From DAIOEK01 sp963828285 (lineage in GTDB: Bacteria > Chloroflexota > Anaerolineae > Anaerolineales > Anaerolineaceae), in the NCBI GenBank assembly GCA_963828285.1, contig CAWHEB010000002.1, positions 558,001-622,000 of the forward strand: a DNA stretch of 64,000 nucleotides. Reading direction: 5' to 3'. The first letter of the stretch is position 1. Every line of letters starts with the position of its first letter. The position numbers and the translations under genes were made by a program. Of the stretch, positions 43,946-53,681 are shown in pieces. The notes beneath the pieces are model-generated. The model was not told the origin of the DNA. It was given only the letters and a program-made list of their open reading frames with translations, and did no database searches.

Positions 43946-45832
43946 ATGGCAGTAGGAAAAACCGTACGCCTGACAATGGCACAGGCAGTGATCAGATTTT
44001 TGAAAAATCAATATTCCGAACGGGATGGTAAGGAACAACGCTTCTTTGCCGGTTGTTTTGGAATTTTCGGACATGGCATCATTGCCGGAATCGGACAGGC
44101 ATTACAACAGAATCCTGATTTTCGTTATTATCAGATACGCAATGAACAGGCCATGGTTCATACCGCGACAGCTTATACCAAGATCAAAAATAGATTGCAG
44201 ACGATGGTTTGTACCACTTCCATCGGACCTGGCGCAACCAACATGATCACCGGCGCTGCGACTGCAACCGTCAACCGTCTGCCTGTCTTGCTTCTACCCG
44301 GTGATATTTTTGCTCGCCGCAATGTCGCTCCAGTTTTACAACAAATCGAGTCCTTCCAATCACAGGACTTCTCAGCCAATGATTGCTTCAAACCAGTTAG
44401 CAGATATTGGGACCGTATCAATCGTCCGGATCAAATACTAACCGCGCTTCCTGAAGCGATGCGTGTCTTAACCAGCCCTTCTGAAACTGGCGCTGTCACC
44501 CTGGCATTACCTGAAGATGTACAAACAGAAGCATACGATTATCCTGTTGAATTCTTCCGAAAACGCGTCTGGCATATACGCAGGAACCGCGCAGACTATG
44601 AAGCCCTCAAGACTGCGGTTGAATGGATCAAGGCAAGTAAACGACCACTCATCGTTGCAGGCGGAGGAACCATTTACTCAGAAGCTACCGAAACTCTTAA
44701 ATCATTTGTCGATCAAACCGGCATCCCAGTCAGTGAAACCATGGCAGGTAAAGGAAGCTTGAGATTTGATCACCCGCTCTGCCTGGGTGGCGTGGGAGCA
44801 ACGGGAACTTTGGCGGCAAATCGTATCGCTCACGATGCAGATCTGGTCATTGGTATAGGAACCCGCTACAGCGATTTCACCACTGCATCGAAAACTGCGT
44901 TCCAGGATCCCAATGTCAAATTTATTAATATTAATGTGACCGAATTTGACGCATTCAAACATCATGCTCTTCCAGTTGTTGGAGATGCCAGAGCAACACT
45001 GGAAGAATTATCCACCCTGTTAAATGGATACAAGGTAGATCCTTCATATAAGTCACTGGCAATGGATCTCCACAATCAATGGGAAAAAGAAGTTGACCGG
45101 ATCTATGCCATCCGAAATGAACCATTACCCAGCCAGGGAGAATTAATCGGTTTATTGAATGAAATTTCTTCCCCGGATGCCATCATGGTCAACGCAGCCG
45201 GAAGCATGCCTGGCGATCTCCATAAACTTTGGCGGACAAGACATCCGAAAAACTTTCACATGGAATACGGAAATTCGTGCATGGGTTATGAGATTGCCGG
45301 TGGGTTGGGTGTGAAAATGGCTGCTCCCGAACGCGATGTCTATGTGATCGTTGGTGATGGCAGTTATTTAATGCTTTCTTCCGATCTGGCTACTTCTGTT
45401 CAAGAAGGCTATAAATTGATCGTAATTCTCTGGGATAACAGCGGATACAAGAGCATCGGTTCTCTCAGCCGGTCTCTTGGACAGGATGGTTTCGGTACCC
45501 GTTATGTCATGCCCCAAAACGGCATCCTCCCCGATGATACTGCCGGTGAGAATGTCGAACTACTTCATGTTGATTTCCCTGCGAATGCACGCAGTCTGGG
45601 TGCTGAGGTTATTGAATGTAAGACATCAGATGATTATGCTAAAGCTATCATAACTGCCCAAACCACAAGCCGTTCCACCATGATCTATATTCGAAACGAT
45701 CGGTATGTGAATGTGCCTGGATATGAAAGTTGGTGGGATGTCCCTGTAGCTGAAGTAAGTGAAATGCCCTCCGTTCAGGAAGCCAGGAAGAATTGGTTAG
45801 AGAAAAAGGCTGAAGAGCGGTATTTCCTCTAA
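43946..45832 (+). CDS. iolD: Trihydroxycyclohexane-1,2-dione hydrolase IolD
   Basis: A 628-residue thiamine-diphosphate enzyme that opens the ring of 3D-trihydroxycyclohexane-1,2-dione to 5-deoxy-glucuronate. The active-site Glu lies in QIRNEQAMVHTATAY, a GPGATNM motif follows, and the ThDP/Mg site is GDGSYLM...NSGY near residue 475. The ORF opens with GTG at 43940, but the ATG at 43946 has AAGGAG 6 nt before it. The start lies 2 bp after the iolB stop. Confidence 0.93.
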   Translation: MAVGKTVRLTMAQAVIRFLKNQYSERDGKEQRFFAGCFGIFGHGIIAGIGQALQQNPDFRYYQIRNEQAMVHTATAYTKIKNRLQTMVCTTSIGPGATNMITGAATATVNRLPVLLLPGDIFARRNVAPVLQQIESFQSQDFSANDCFKPVSRYWDRINRPDQILTALPEAMRVLTSPSETGAVTLALPEDVQTEAYDYPVEFFRKRVWHIRRNRADYEALKTAVEWIKASKRPLIVAGGGTIYSEATETLKSFVDQTGIPVSETMAGKGSLRFDHPLCLGGVGATGTLAANRIAHDADLVIGIGTRYSDFTTASKTAFQDPNVKFININVTEFDAFKHHALPVVGDARATLEELSTLLNGYKVDPSYKSLAMDLHNQWEKEVDRIYAIRNEPLPSQGELIGLLNEISSPDAIMVNAAGSMPGDLHKLWRTRHPKNFHMEYGNSCMGYEIAGGLGVKMAAPERDVYVIVGDGSYLMLSSDLATSVQEGYKLIVILWDNSGYKSIGSLSRSLGQDGFGTRYVMPQNGILPDDTAGENVELLHVDFPANARSLGAEVIECKTSDDYAKAIITAQTTSRSTMIYIRNDRYVNVPGYESWWDVPVAEVSEMPSVQEARKNWLEKKAEERYFL

Positions 45833-45856
45833 GAACATTCCAGAAGGAGTTGTACC

Positions 45857-47410
45857 TTGAGTGAAACGACGTCACAAGAAGTAACCACTGGCAATACTGA
45901 ACTCCTGCGATTGGTCGGGATCAGTAAAAGCTTTCCCGGTGTTCGTGCTCTGGATAATGTGCATCTCGAAGTCCATCGAGGTGAAGTGCACGCCCTTTTG
46001 GGTGAAAATGGAGCAGGAAAATCGACCTTGATGAAGATCTTATCCGGTGCTTATTTCAAGGATAAAGGCGAGATCTACTGGGAAGGTAAAAAAGTCGAAA
46101 TCCGTCAGCCAAAGGATGCTGAGGAACTGGGTATTGGGATCATTTACCAGGAATTTAACCTGGTTCCACAACTCAGTATCTCAGAAAACGTTTGGCTTGG
46201 AAGGGAACATTTCTCCAATAAAGCGTTGCATCTTATCGATTGGAAAGAGATGCACCGCCGGACAGCAGAATTGCTAAAGGAAGTTCATCTGGATATCGAT
46301 CCTGCCAGGCCAGTGTTGGGACTGGGGGTTGCTCACCAGCAAATGGTCGAGATCGCCAAAGCATTATCTCTAAATGCCCAACTACTGATCATGGATGAGC
46401 CAACCAGTGCGCTCACTGGAACCGAGATCGATCAACTGTATGCTGTTATCAGAAAATTAAAAGAAAAAGGCAAATCGGTCATCTTCATCTCCCATCATTT
46501 GGATGAAGTTTTTGAGATCTGCGACCGTGGAACTGTACTTCGCGATGGAGAATATATCAGCACGGTTGATCTCCATAACACGACCAATGACCAACTTATC
46601 AACCTGATGGTTGGGCGCTCATTGGATCAGCAGTATCCTAAGGTCATCTCGAAACGCGGCAAGGAAGCTATCCGCGTCGAGGGTATCTGCCGTGAAGGTG
46701 TCCTGAAAGATATCAGTTTTTCAGCATATAACGGTGAGATCTTGGGCATCGCCGGATTGGTCGGAGCGGGTCGTACTGAGCTTGTTAGGGCGATCTTCGG
46801 AGCGGACAAGATCGACTCAGGAAATGTATATATAGATGAAAAACTGGTCAAGCTCGATTCGCCTCAGGCTGCAATTCTCGCTGGTTTAGGCCTTCTCCCG
46901 GAAGATCGAAAGTACCAAGGGCTGGTATTAAAGTTATCTGTTCTTCAAAATGTAAGCATGGCCAGTTTGAACAAGATCAAAAAGAATGGATTTCTGCAAT
47001 TAAAGATGGAAAAACTGCGGGTGGATGACTTTATTAAGAAGCTACGGATCATGACTCCATCATCCCTGCAGGAAGTTCAGAATTTGAGCGGTGGCAACCA
47101 ACAGAAAGTGGTTCTGGCAAAATGGCTTGCCAGCGAATCGAAAGTCCTGATCTTTGATGAACCCACGCGCGGTATCGACGTCGGTGCGAAGGTAGAAGTC
47201 TATAACCTGATGAATACATTGGTTGAAAATGGTGCATGCGTGATCATGGTCACTTCTGAAATGCCGGAGTTATTAGGCATGAGTGACCGGATCCTGGTCA
47301 TTCATCAAGGTCGGGTGGCCGGTGAATTCAACCGGGAAGAGGCAACTCAGGAAAAAATACTAGCAGCAGCAATGGGAGTGAACAGCTATGGCACAGATCA
47401 CAGTAAATGA
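45857..47410 (+). CDS. Sugar (probably inositol) ABC transporter ATPase
   Basis: A 517-residue RbsA/MglA-type protein with two ABC domains: the first has Walker A GENGAGKST and DEPTSALTG, and the second a degenerate P-loop (GLVGAGRTE) and SGGNQQKVVLAKWL, as usual in this family. It energises uptake of the operon's substrate. The start is TTG with AAGGAG 8 nt upstream. It overlaps the permease gene by 23 bp. Relatives IatA/RbsA transport inositol or ribose; the operon favours inositol. Confidence 0.9.
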   Translation: MSETTSQEVTTGNTELLRLVGISKSFPGVRALDNVHLEVHRGEVHALLGENGAGKSTLMKILSGAYFKDKGEIYWEGKKVEIRQPKDAEELGIGIIYQEFNLVPQLSISENVWLGREHFSNKALHLIDWKEMHRRTAELLKEVHLDIDPARPVLGLGVAHQQMVEIAKALSLNAQLLIMDEPTSALTGTEIDQLYAVIRKLKEKGKSVIFISHHLDEVFEICDRGTVLRDGEYISTVDLHNTTNDQLINLMVGRSLDQQYPKVISKRGKEAIRVEGICREGVLKDISFSAYNGEILGIAGLVGAGRTELVRAIFGADKIDSGNVYIDEKLVKLDSPQAAILAGLGLLPEDRKYQGLVLKLSVLQNVSMASLNKIKKNGFLQLKMEKLRVDDFIKKLRIMTPSSLQEVQNLSGGNQQKVVLAKWLASESKVLIFDEPTRGIDVGAKVEVYNLMNTLVENGACVIMVTSEMPELLGMSDRILVIHQGRVAGEFNREEATQEKILAAAMGVNSYGTDHSK

Positions 47411-48392
47411 TGTAAAAACCGAAAGAAGGATCTTTGGAATGACCCTGGGTACCTTCCTGGGGAAATTTGGACCACTCTTCGGATTGATCCTGCTGGTAAT
47501 TTTCCTTTCGATCACATCTGATGTGTTTTTGACTGGATCCAACTTATCCAATATAGCACGTCAGGCTACAGTGAACGCGTTCCTCGCGATTGGGTTGCTC
47601 CTCTGTATCATCACCGGTGGAATTGATCTTTCTGTCGGTTCCATCCTGGCAGTCGCCATGTGTGGTATGGCAATCTTCGCCATCAAATGGCACATCAATC
47701 CATTCATATCCATGGCTTTATGTATCGCGATCGGTATATTCATCGGGTGGATCAACGGAATTTTGTTGACCAAACTGCATCTGCCTCATCCATTTATTTC
47801 AACTCTGGGCACAATGAATATTGCCCGTGGATTGGCCCTCATCATCACAGGTGCATCACCCATCTCAGGTTTTGACCGGGCTGGAGCACCTCAGATACAG
47901 GTTTTGGGTGCAGGTTCGATAGGTCCCATCCCGGTGGCATTCATTGCTGTCCTCATCGTGTATGCGATCTTCCACATTTTATTAACCAATACCTCATTGG
48001 GCAGGCATATTTATGCCGTCGGAGGAAACACTGCAGCAGCCCGGCTTTCAGGTATCAATGTAGATAAGACTTTGGTGATCGTATATAGCTTAAGTGGATT
48101 GATGGCAGGCGCTGCAGCATTAATGCTGGCAGGTCGTACCAACGCTGGCTTCCCGAATGCTGGAGCAGGTTATGAGTTGGATGCGATCGCAGCCGTCATC
48201 ATCGGTGGTGCAAGTTTCTCAGGTGGTTCCGGTACCATTGGTGGTACCGCTATCGGTGTACTCTTGATTGCTGTTTTGCGGAACGGACTGGTCCTTTTGA
48301 ATGTACCAACCGAATGGCAAACAGTCGCGATTGGTCTGGTAATCATCGCAGCCGTATCTGTTGATGTCTTACGCCAGCGTGCTCGTCGATAA
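47388..48392 (+). CDS. Sugar (probably inositol) ABC transporter permease
   Basis: A 334-residue RbsC-type permease with eight to ten helices and the motifs CIITGGIDLSVGSILA, HPFISTLGTMNIARG, YAVGGNTAAARLSGI and GGASFSGGSGTIGGT. It forms the channel for the two-domain ATPase. It lies between the ATPase gene and the duplicated binding-protein gene. Confidence 0.92.
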   Translation: MAQITVNDVKTERRIFGMTLGTFLGKFGPLFGLILLVIFLSITSDVFLTGSNLSNIARQATVNAFLAIGLLLCIITGGIDLSVGSILAVAMCGMAIFAIKWHINPFISMALCIAIGIFIGWINGILLTKLHLPHPFISTLGTMNIARGLALIITGASPISGFDRAGAPQIQVLGAGSIGPIPVAFIAVLIVYAIFHILLTNTSLGRHIYAVGGNTAAARLSGINVDKTLVIVYSLSGLMAGAAALMLAGRTNAGFPNAGAGYELDAIAAVIIGGASFSGGSGTIGGTAIGVLLIAVLRNGLVLLNVPTEWQTVAIGLVIIAAVSVDVLRQRARR

Positions 48393-48503
48393 TCAGTCAG
48401 GATAAAAAATCAGTTCAGGAGGTGTGGATAGAAAACAAGTTTTCACTGATCTACCAAGAATTGTTCATAACCAAAACCAAAACAAAAACCATTGGAGGAG
48501 ATT

Positions 48504-50342
48504 ATGTTAAAAAAGTTAGCCATCGTCATGAGCATCATGATGATACTTGCCATGGTATTGGGCGCTTGTACTCCTGCCCCAACCGCTGCCCCTGCCCCTG
48601 CCGCTGAAGAACCCGCCGCAACTACTGGCAAGGTCAAGGTAGCTGTCATCGTAAAGTCTGCTGTTAGCGACTATTGGAAACTGGTTGGCGCCGGCGTTGA
48701 TGATGCCATGAAAGCCGATCCCAATATTGAAGCAACCTTCACCGGTCCAAACGAAGAGACCGATATTGAAGGCGAAATCCGTATGGTCGAAGCTGCCATT
48801 TCAGCCAAAGTTGATGCGATCGCAATTGCCCCAAGCCAGGCTGATCAACTTCAACCCACCCTGCAGAAGGCAGTTGATGCTGGTATCCCCGTTGTTTTGA
48901 TCGATACCAACATTCCCGGTTTCGAAGCTAAATCCGCATTCGTCGGCACTGATAACCGCCTCGGTGGTGTCATGGCTGGTGAATTTATCGCCGGAAAACT
49001 GACCTCTGGCGACGAAGTTGCCATCATCCGCGGAGCCGCTGGCGATCCCGTCCACAACCTGCGCGAAGAAGGCGCCAAGGAATCCTTGGAAAAAGCCGGC
49101 CTCAAGGTCGTAGCAGTCCAACCCGCTGACTCTGACCGCGCAAAAGGTCAGTCTGTAGCTGAGAACATCCTCACCGCCAATCCCAATATCAAAGGTATCT
49201 ATGCCACCAATGATGAAATGGCTTTAGGCGCTTTGGAAGCTGCAAAAGCAGCCGGCAAGACCCTCGTCATCGTCGGTTTTGACGCATCACCGAACGCTTT
49301 GGACTCAATCGAAGCCGGTGAACTTTCCGGTTCCGTAGCCCAATTCCCCGGCAAGATCGGCGAATTAGGCACCCTGACCGCAGCCGCCGTAGCTCGTGGT
49401 GAAAAAGTTGAAGCATTCGTCAACACAGGCGTCGATGTTGTCTCACTCGAAAACATCACAACCTACAAACCCGATGCTCAGCCTGTGGTTGAAAAGAAAC
49501 TAAAGATCGCTGTCATCGTTAAATCCGCCGTAAGCGACTACTGGAAACTGGTTGGCGCTGGTGTTGATGACGCCATGAAAGTTGATCCCAATATTGAAGC
49601 TACCTTCACTGGTCCAAATGAAGAGACTGACATTGAAGGCGAGATCCGCATGGTCGAAGCAGCCATCTCCTCTAAGGTAGATGCCATCGCCATCGCCCCC
49701 AGCCAGGCTGATCAACTTCAACCCACCTTGCAGAAGGCAGTCGATGCTGGTATCCCCGTAGTTTTGATCGATACCAATATCCCCAACTTCGATGCAAAAT
49801 CCGCATTTGTAGGAACTGACAACCGTCTCGGTGGAACCATGGCCGGTGAATTTATCGCCGGAAAACTGACCGCTGGTGACGAAGTTGCCATTATCCGCGG
49901 TGCAGCAGGTGATCCCGTCCACAACCTGCGCGAAGAAGGCGCCAAGGAAGCACTTGAAAAAGCTGGTATGAAGGTCGTCGCTATTCAACCCGCTGATTCT
50001 GATCGCGCCAAAGGCCAGTCCGTAGCTGAGAACATCCTCACTGCCAACCCGAACATCAAAGCCATCTATGCAACCAATGATGAAATGGCTCTGGGTGCTT
50101 TGGAAGCAGCTAAGGCTGCCGGCAAGACCCTCGTCATCGTCGGCTTCGATGCCTCCCCCAACGCTCTTGACTCCATCGCCGCTGGTGAACTTTCCGGTTC
50201 AGTAGCCCAATTCCCCGGCAAAATCGGTGAATTAGGTACCCTGACCGCAGCTGCTGTAGCTCGTGGTGAGAAGGTTGAAGCCTTCGTCAACACCGGTGTC
50301 GATGTTGTCTCCATAGATAACGTCGCAGAATTCAAGAAGTAA
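48504..50342 (+). CDS. Double-domain (internally duplicated) sugar-binding lipoprotein
   Basis: From the ATG at 48504 (GGAGGAG upstream) the 612-residue lipoprotein has a VLGAC lipobox, an Ala/Pro linker and then two tandem copies of a complete RbsB-type (Peripla_BP_4) domain. Each copy is about 280 residues, with a unit length of 289 codons. Each begins with VAVIVKSAVSDYWKLVGAG or IAVIVKSAVSDYWKLVGAG and holds NEETDIEGEIRM, DTNIP and FDASPNALDSI. By eye the copies differ at only about fifteen positions, while many codons differ silently. A normal binding protein of this type has one copy (about 320 residues). It probably captures inositol for the adjacent transporter. Confidence 0.92.
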   Translation: MLKKLAIVMSIMMILAMVLGACTPAPTAAPAPAAEEPAATTGKVKVAVIVKSAVSDYWKLVGAGVDDAMKADPNIEATFTGPNEETDIEGEIRMVEAAISAKVDAIAIAPSQADQLQPTLQKAVDAGIPVVLIDTNIPGFEAKSAFVGTDNRLGGVMAGEFIAGKLTSGDEVAIIRGAAGDPVHNLREEGAKESLEKAGLKVVAVQPADSDRAKGQSVAENILTANPNIKGIYATNDEMALGALEAAKAAGKTLVIVGFDASPNALDSIEAGELSGSVAQFPGKIGELGTLTAAAVARGEKVEAFVNTGVDVVSLENITTYKPDAQPVVEKKLKIAVIVKSAVSDYWKLVGAGVDDAMKVDPNIEATFTGPNEETDIEGEIRMVEAAISSKVDAIAIAPSQADQLQPTLQKAVDAGIPVVLIDTNIPNFDAKSAFVGTDNRLGGTMAGEFIAGKLTAGDEVAIIRGAAGDPVHNLREEGAKEALEKAGMKVVAIQPADSDRAKGQSVAENILTANPNIKAIYATNDEMALGALEAAKAAGKTLVIVGFDASPNALDSIAAGELSGSVAQFPGKIGELGTLTAAAVARGEKVEAFVNTGVDVVSIDNVAEFKK

Positions 50343-50355
50343 AAAGTTAGTTGTA

Positions 50356-50384
50356 CTGGGGTGCTCCTAAAAAGAGCACCCCAG
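50356..50384 (+). terminator. Strong hairpin after the binding-protein gene
   Basis: CTGGGGTGCTC and GAGCACCCCAG form an 11-bp stem, followed by TTATT. The short T-run suggests partial termination or mRNA end protection, which would give more binding protein than later gene products. Confidence 0.65.
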
Positions 50385-50399
50385 TTATTCAGGGTGCTA

Positions 50400-50413
50400 T
50401 GCACACGTGTACA
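50400..50413. promoter_or_regulatory. Operator O4 before the transaldolase gene
   Basis: TGCACACGTGTACA, the same palindrome as O1-O3, 16 bp after the hairpin and about 120 bp before the next gene. No clear promoter is next to it; it may act by roadblock or loop to O2/O3. Confidence 0.7.
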
Positions 50414-50531
50414 GAATTCAGAGATAATTCGACAGCAATTATTTATTTCTTTCTTTTATTTTTTATGAAAATGTTCTGATTTCTCGTACCAAGGATGAAA
50501 ACCTTACTAAACCAATGAAAGGTAAAGAAAT

Positions 50532-51620
50532 ATGACGGAAATAAAGTATAAATCTCCACTTCATCAAACTGTGTCAACTACAAAAACCGATTATTGGAAT
50601 GACTCCTGTTCAGTAGAAGAACTTACTTACGCGATTGGACACGGAGCGGTCGGAGCGACGACTAATCCAACCATTGTCCTGGGCGTCTTAAAAAAAGAAA
50701 TGCCTCTTTGGAAAGATCGGATCAACCAGATCATCAAAGCCAACCCCACCTGGTCAGAAGATCAGGTTGCCTGGCTGCTCATCGAGGAGATGGCGGTAAA
50801 AGGCGCAGAATTATTACGGCCAGTGTTCGAAAAAGAACATGGACTAAAAGGGCGGATATCCATCCAGACCAATCCCACTTTTTATCGAAATCCGGATGCG
50901 ATCATTCAGCAAACTCTTCATTTTCACACGCTAGCACCCAATATGCAGGTCAAGATCCCTGTAACCGCAGCCGGGATAAAAGCGATCGAAGAAGTGTCAT
51001 ATCATGGTGTAAATATCAATGCTACCGTCTGTTTCTGTGTTCCACAGGCGATTGCAGTTGCAGAAGCAGTGGAAAGAGGGTTTAAAAGGCGCGAAGCAGA
51101 AGGCAAGTCAGTCGCAGACATCCGTTCCGTTTGTACGATCATGGTCGGTCGTATGGATGATTGGATCCATGTCCTTGAAAAAAGAGATAAGGTCCTCATT
51201 CCGCCAGGTTATGGTGATTGGGCTGGTATTGCTTGTCTAAAAAAGGCATTCCCAATTTTCGAAAAACGTGGATATCGAACCCGTTTATTGGCAGCAGCTT
51301 ACAGACATCAAATGCATTGGTCAGAGTTGATCGGCGGAGACGTCGTGCTGACGATCCCCTACGATTGGCAGGTCAAATTCAACCAATCAGATATCGAAGT
51401 CAAAGAACGGTTCAACGATCCTGTTCCTCAGGAAGTATTGGACACCTTGTACCGAAAATTCCCCGATTTTCGCAGGGCATACGATGAAGATGGATTAACC
51501 CCCGAAGAATTCGATCAATTCGGTCCCACAGCCCGAACTTTACGGGCATTCATCAGTTCCTATCAGGAGCTTTTATCTTTGATTCGGGATTTCATGCTCC
51601 CGAATCCGGATGTTAAATAG
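50532..51620 (+). CDS. Transaldolase-family enzyme in the inositol locus
   Basis: A 362-residue protein with the class I aldolase/transaldolase pattern: GATTNPTIV near residue 40, the Schiff-base lysine K141 in VKIPVT, and NINATVCF. The VKIPVT form is like the short transaldolase/fructose-6-phosphate aldolase branch, but the protein is longer by a C-terminal region of about 100 residues. It shifts or cleaves three-carbon units between sugar phosphates. Its place between O4 and iolE suggests action on an inositol-derived sugar phosphate, which is inference. Confidence 0.8.
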   Translation: MTEIKYKSPLHQTVSTTKTDYWNDSCSVEELTYAIGHGAVGATTNPTIVLGVLKKEMPLWKDRINQIIKANPTWSEDQVAWLLIEEMAVKGAELLRPVFEKEHGLKGRISIQTNPTFYRNPDAIIQQTLHFHTLAPNMQVKIPVTAAGIKAIEEVSYHGVNINATVCFCVPQAIAVAEAVERGFKRREAEGKSVADIRSVCTIMVGRMDDWIHVLEKRDKVLIPPGYGDWAGIACLKKAFPIFEKRGYRTRLLAAAYRHQMHWSELIGGDVVLTIPYDWQVKFNQSDIEVKERFNDPVPQEVLDTLYRKFPDFRRAYDEDGLTPEEFDQFGPTARTLRAFISSYQELLSLIRDFMLPNPDVK

Positions 51621-51692
51621 GTTTCGATCAGGAGAATAATCCTGTTGGTTTACGTTTGGACCATAAATACATTTCTTTGATGAGGTGATGAG

Positions 51693-52592
51693 ATGATCAA
51701 AATTGCAAATGCGCCATGCTCCTGGGGTGCTTTAGAGTTTGACCTGGCCGGTGATGTTCCCGGTTATGTTCAAGTATTAAATGAGATCGTTGAAACCGGG
51801 TATGCCGGGACAGAATTAGGCGATTGGGGATTCATGCCAACAGATCCCAAAAAGTTGGCGGAGGAAATTCATGGTCGTAAGTTGACCCTCCTGGGTGCAT
51901 TTGTACCTGTCGCCATGAAAAATCCAGCAGCCCATCAAGGCGGGATCGATGTTGCGGTAAAGACTGCACGATTAATGGCAGCTGTTGAAGGCGATGTACC
52001 ATTTATCGTCCTCGCAGATGAGAATGGTTCCATTCCTGTCCGCACAAAGAATGCCGGACGTGTGAAACCAGAAATGGGATTAACTGATGCTGAATGGCAG
52101 ATTTTCGCTGAAGGAGCCACCAAAGTAGCGGAAGCGGTGAAGAAAGAAACAGGACTTCGAACAGCCTTCCATCATCACTGCGCTGGGTATGTGGAAACTC
52201 CTTCTGAAATTGAAAAGCTGATGTCGTTGACTGATCCTGCAATTTTAGGTCTGGTTTTTGACTGTGGACATTATCGGTATGGTGGTGGAGATCCGGTTGA
52301 AGGATTGAAGAAATACGGAAAACGCGTCTGGCACTTCCATTTCAAAGATCATCAACCCGAAGTTCACAAACAAGCGGATAAAGAAGGTTGGGATTATTTC
52401 CAGGCAGTCAGTGGCGGTGTTTTCTGCGAACTAGGAAAAGGTAATGTGGATTTTCCAGCATTAATGTCTGAGTTGAAGAGAATAGGTTTCGAAGGTTGGG
52501 GAGTTGTTGAGCAGGATGTTCTACCTGGCATGGGTGTACCGAAAGAATCAGCTCGCAGGAACCGTGAATACATCCGTTCATTAGGCTTTTAG
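51693..52592 (+). CDS. iolE: Inosose dehydratase IolE-like protein
   Basis: A 299-residue TIM-barrel enzyme with the IolE start NAPCSWGALEF, followed by TAFHHHCAGYVET, VFDCGHYRYGGGDP and VWHFHFKDH, which carry the metal ligands. It dehydrates scyllo-inosose (2-keto-inositol) to the dione used by IolD. Length equals that of characterised IolE. It is followed closely by iolG. Confidence 0.88.
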   Translation: MIKIANAPCSWGALEFDLAGDVPGYVQVLNEIVETGYAGTELGDWGFMPTDPKKLAEEIHGRKLTLLGAFVPVAMKNPAAHQGGIDVAVKTARLMAAVEGDVPFIVLADENGSIPVRTKNAGRVKPEMGLTDAEWQIFAEGATKVAEAVKKETGLRTAFHHHCAGYVETPSEIEKLMSLTDPAILGLVFDCGHYRYGGGDPVEGLKKYGKRVWHFHFKDHQPEVHKQADKEGWDYFQAVSGGVFCELGKGNVDFPALMSELKRIGFEGWGVVEQDVLPGMGVPKESARRNREYIRSLGF

Positions 52593-52647
52593 TTTCAGAA
52601 AATAATAATCTTAGTTTAGACAGCATCCGCTGAGAAAGAATAACAAA

Positions 52648-53679
52648 ATGGAAACAAGATCAAAAGACAAACCGATTGCAGTGGGAGTGATTGGTACAGG
52701 ATTAATGGGTGCCAGACATGCAGAAAACCTGCATCATTATGTAGGCGGCGCCAAAGTCGCTGGGATCTATGACCTCGACCCCGCCAAAGCATCCCAGGCT
52801 GCTGCTCAAAGCGGCAATCCTAAAATTTATTCTGATCCAATCCAATTGATTGAAGATCCAGCCATCGAAGCTATCCTGATCGCTTCCCCGGATGGTACAC
52901 ACGCAAAAATGACACTGGCCTGCTTGCAAGCCGGTAAACCGGTTTTATGCGAAAAACCCCTATCGACTAGCGTGGAAGATGCGATCAAGGTTCTGGAAGC
53001 TGAAGTTGAATGTGGCAAGAAATTGATCTCAGTCGGGTTCATGCGCCGCTTTGATCCATACCATGCTGCAGTCAAAGCCAAAGCCATGACTGGCGATCTG
53101 GGTAAACCTCTCCTGTGGAAAGGTGTTCACCGCAATGCATCACAGGCCTTCGGTGTTACTGGGGCAACTATTCTTACCAACTCCGCCGGTCACGATTTCA
53201 ACTCTGCCCGTTTCCTCCTGGGTGAAGAAGTGGAAGAAGTTTACGTTCGTGGTCTCAAGTCCCGCCCTGAACTCCATCCGGACACCAAAGACCTTCTCCT
53301 CATCGAACTTTTTATGACCAACAACACCATGGGAACAGCGGAAGTATATGTTAATGATGACTATGGATACGAAGTCTCAGCAGAATTGATCTGCCAAAAA
53401 GGGACAGTCGTTACCCAGCAGCCTGACAAAGCAATGGTCCGCGCTAAATCGAACCGTGGTTTTTATGTTTCCGCGGATTGGCTCAATCCATTCCAGGATG
53501 CCTACGTTGCAGAAGCGATCGACTGGATCAGGTCATTACAGACCGGTCAACCTTTCCATGGCGCTTCTGCCTGGGATGGCTATGTCACCATGATCGTAAC
53601 CGCAGCTTGTATTCAAAGTTTGCAAAACAGTGCGGTCACTCCTGTCAAATTAGTTGAGAAACCTGCTCTATACGCATAA
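52648..53679 (+). CDS. iolG: Inositol 2-dehydrogenase IolG-like oxidoreductase
   Basis: A 343-residue Gfo/Idh/MocA-family NAD(P)-dependent dehydrogenase: GVIGTGLMGARHAENL for the nucleotide, the catalytic lysine in CEKPLS, and GHDFNSARFLLG for the substrate. It would oxidise myo-inositol to 2-keto-inositol, the first pathway step. The gene ends 2 bp before the next isomerase gene. Confidence 0.88.
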   Translation: METRSKDKPIAVGVIGTGLMGARHAENLHHYVGGAKVAGIYDLDPAKASQAAAQSGNPKIYSDPIQLIEDPAIEAILIASPDGTHAKMTLACLQAGKPVLCEKPLSTSVEDAIKVLEAEVECGKKLISVGFMRRFDPYHAAVKAKAMTGDLGKPLLWKGVHRNASQAFGVTGATILTNSAGHDFNSARFLLGEEVEEVYVRGLKSRPELHPDTKDLLLIELFMTNNTMGTAEVYVNDDYGYEVSAELICQKGTVVTQQPDKAMVRAKSNRGFYVSADWLNPFQDAYVAEAIDWIRSLQTGQPFHGASAWDGYVTMIVTAACIQSLQNSAVTPVKLVEKPALYA

Positions 53680-53681
53680 TT

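Noticed and set aside
49500..50404. Long antisense ORFs opposite the duplicated binding protein
   Set aside because: They mirror the coding strand because of codon bias and the duplication; the same antisense ORFs appear in both copies and have no ribosome binding site.
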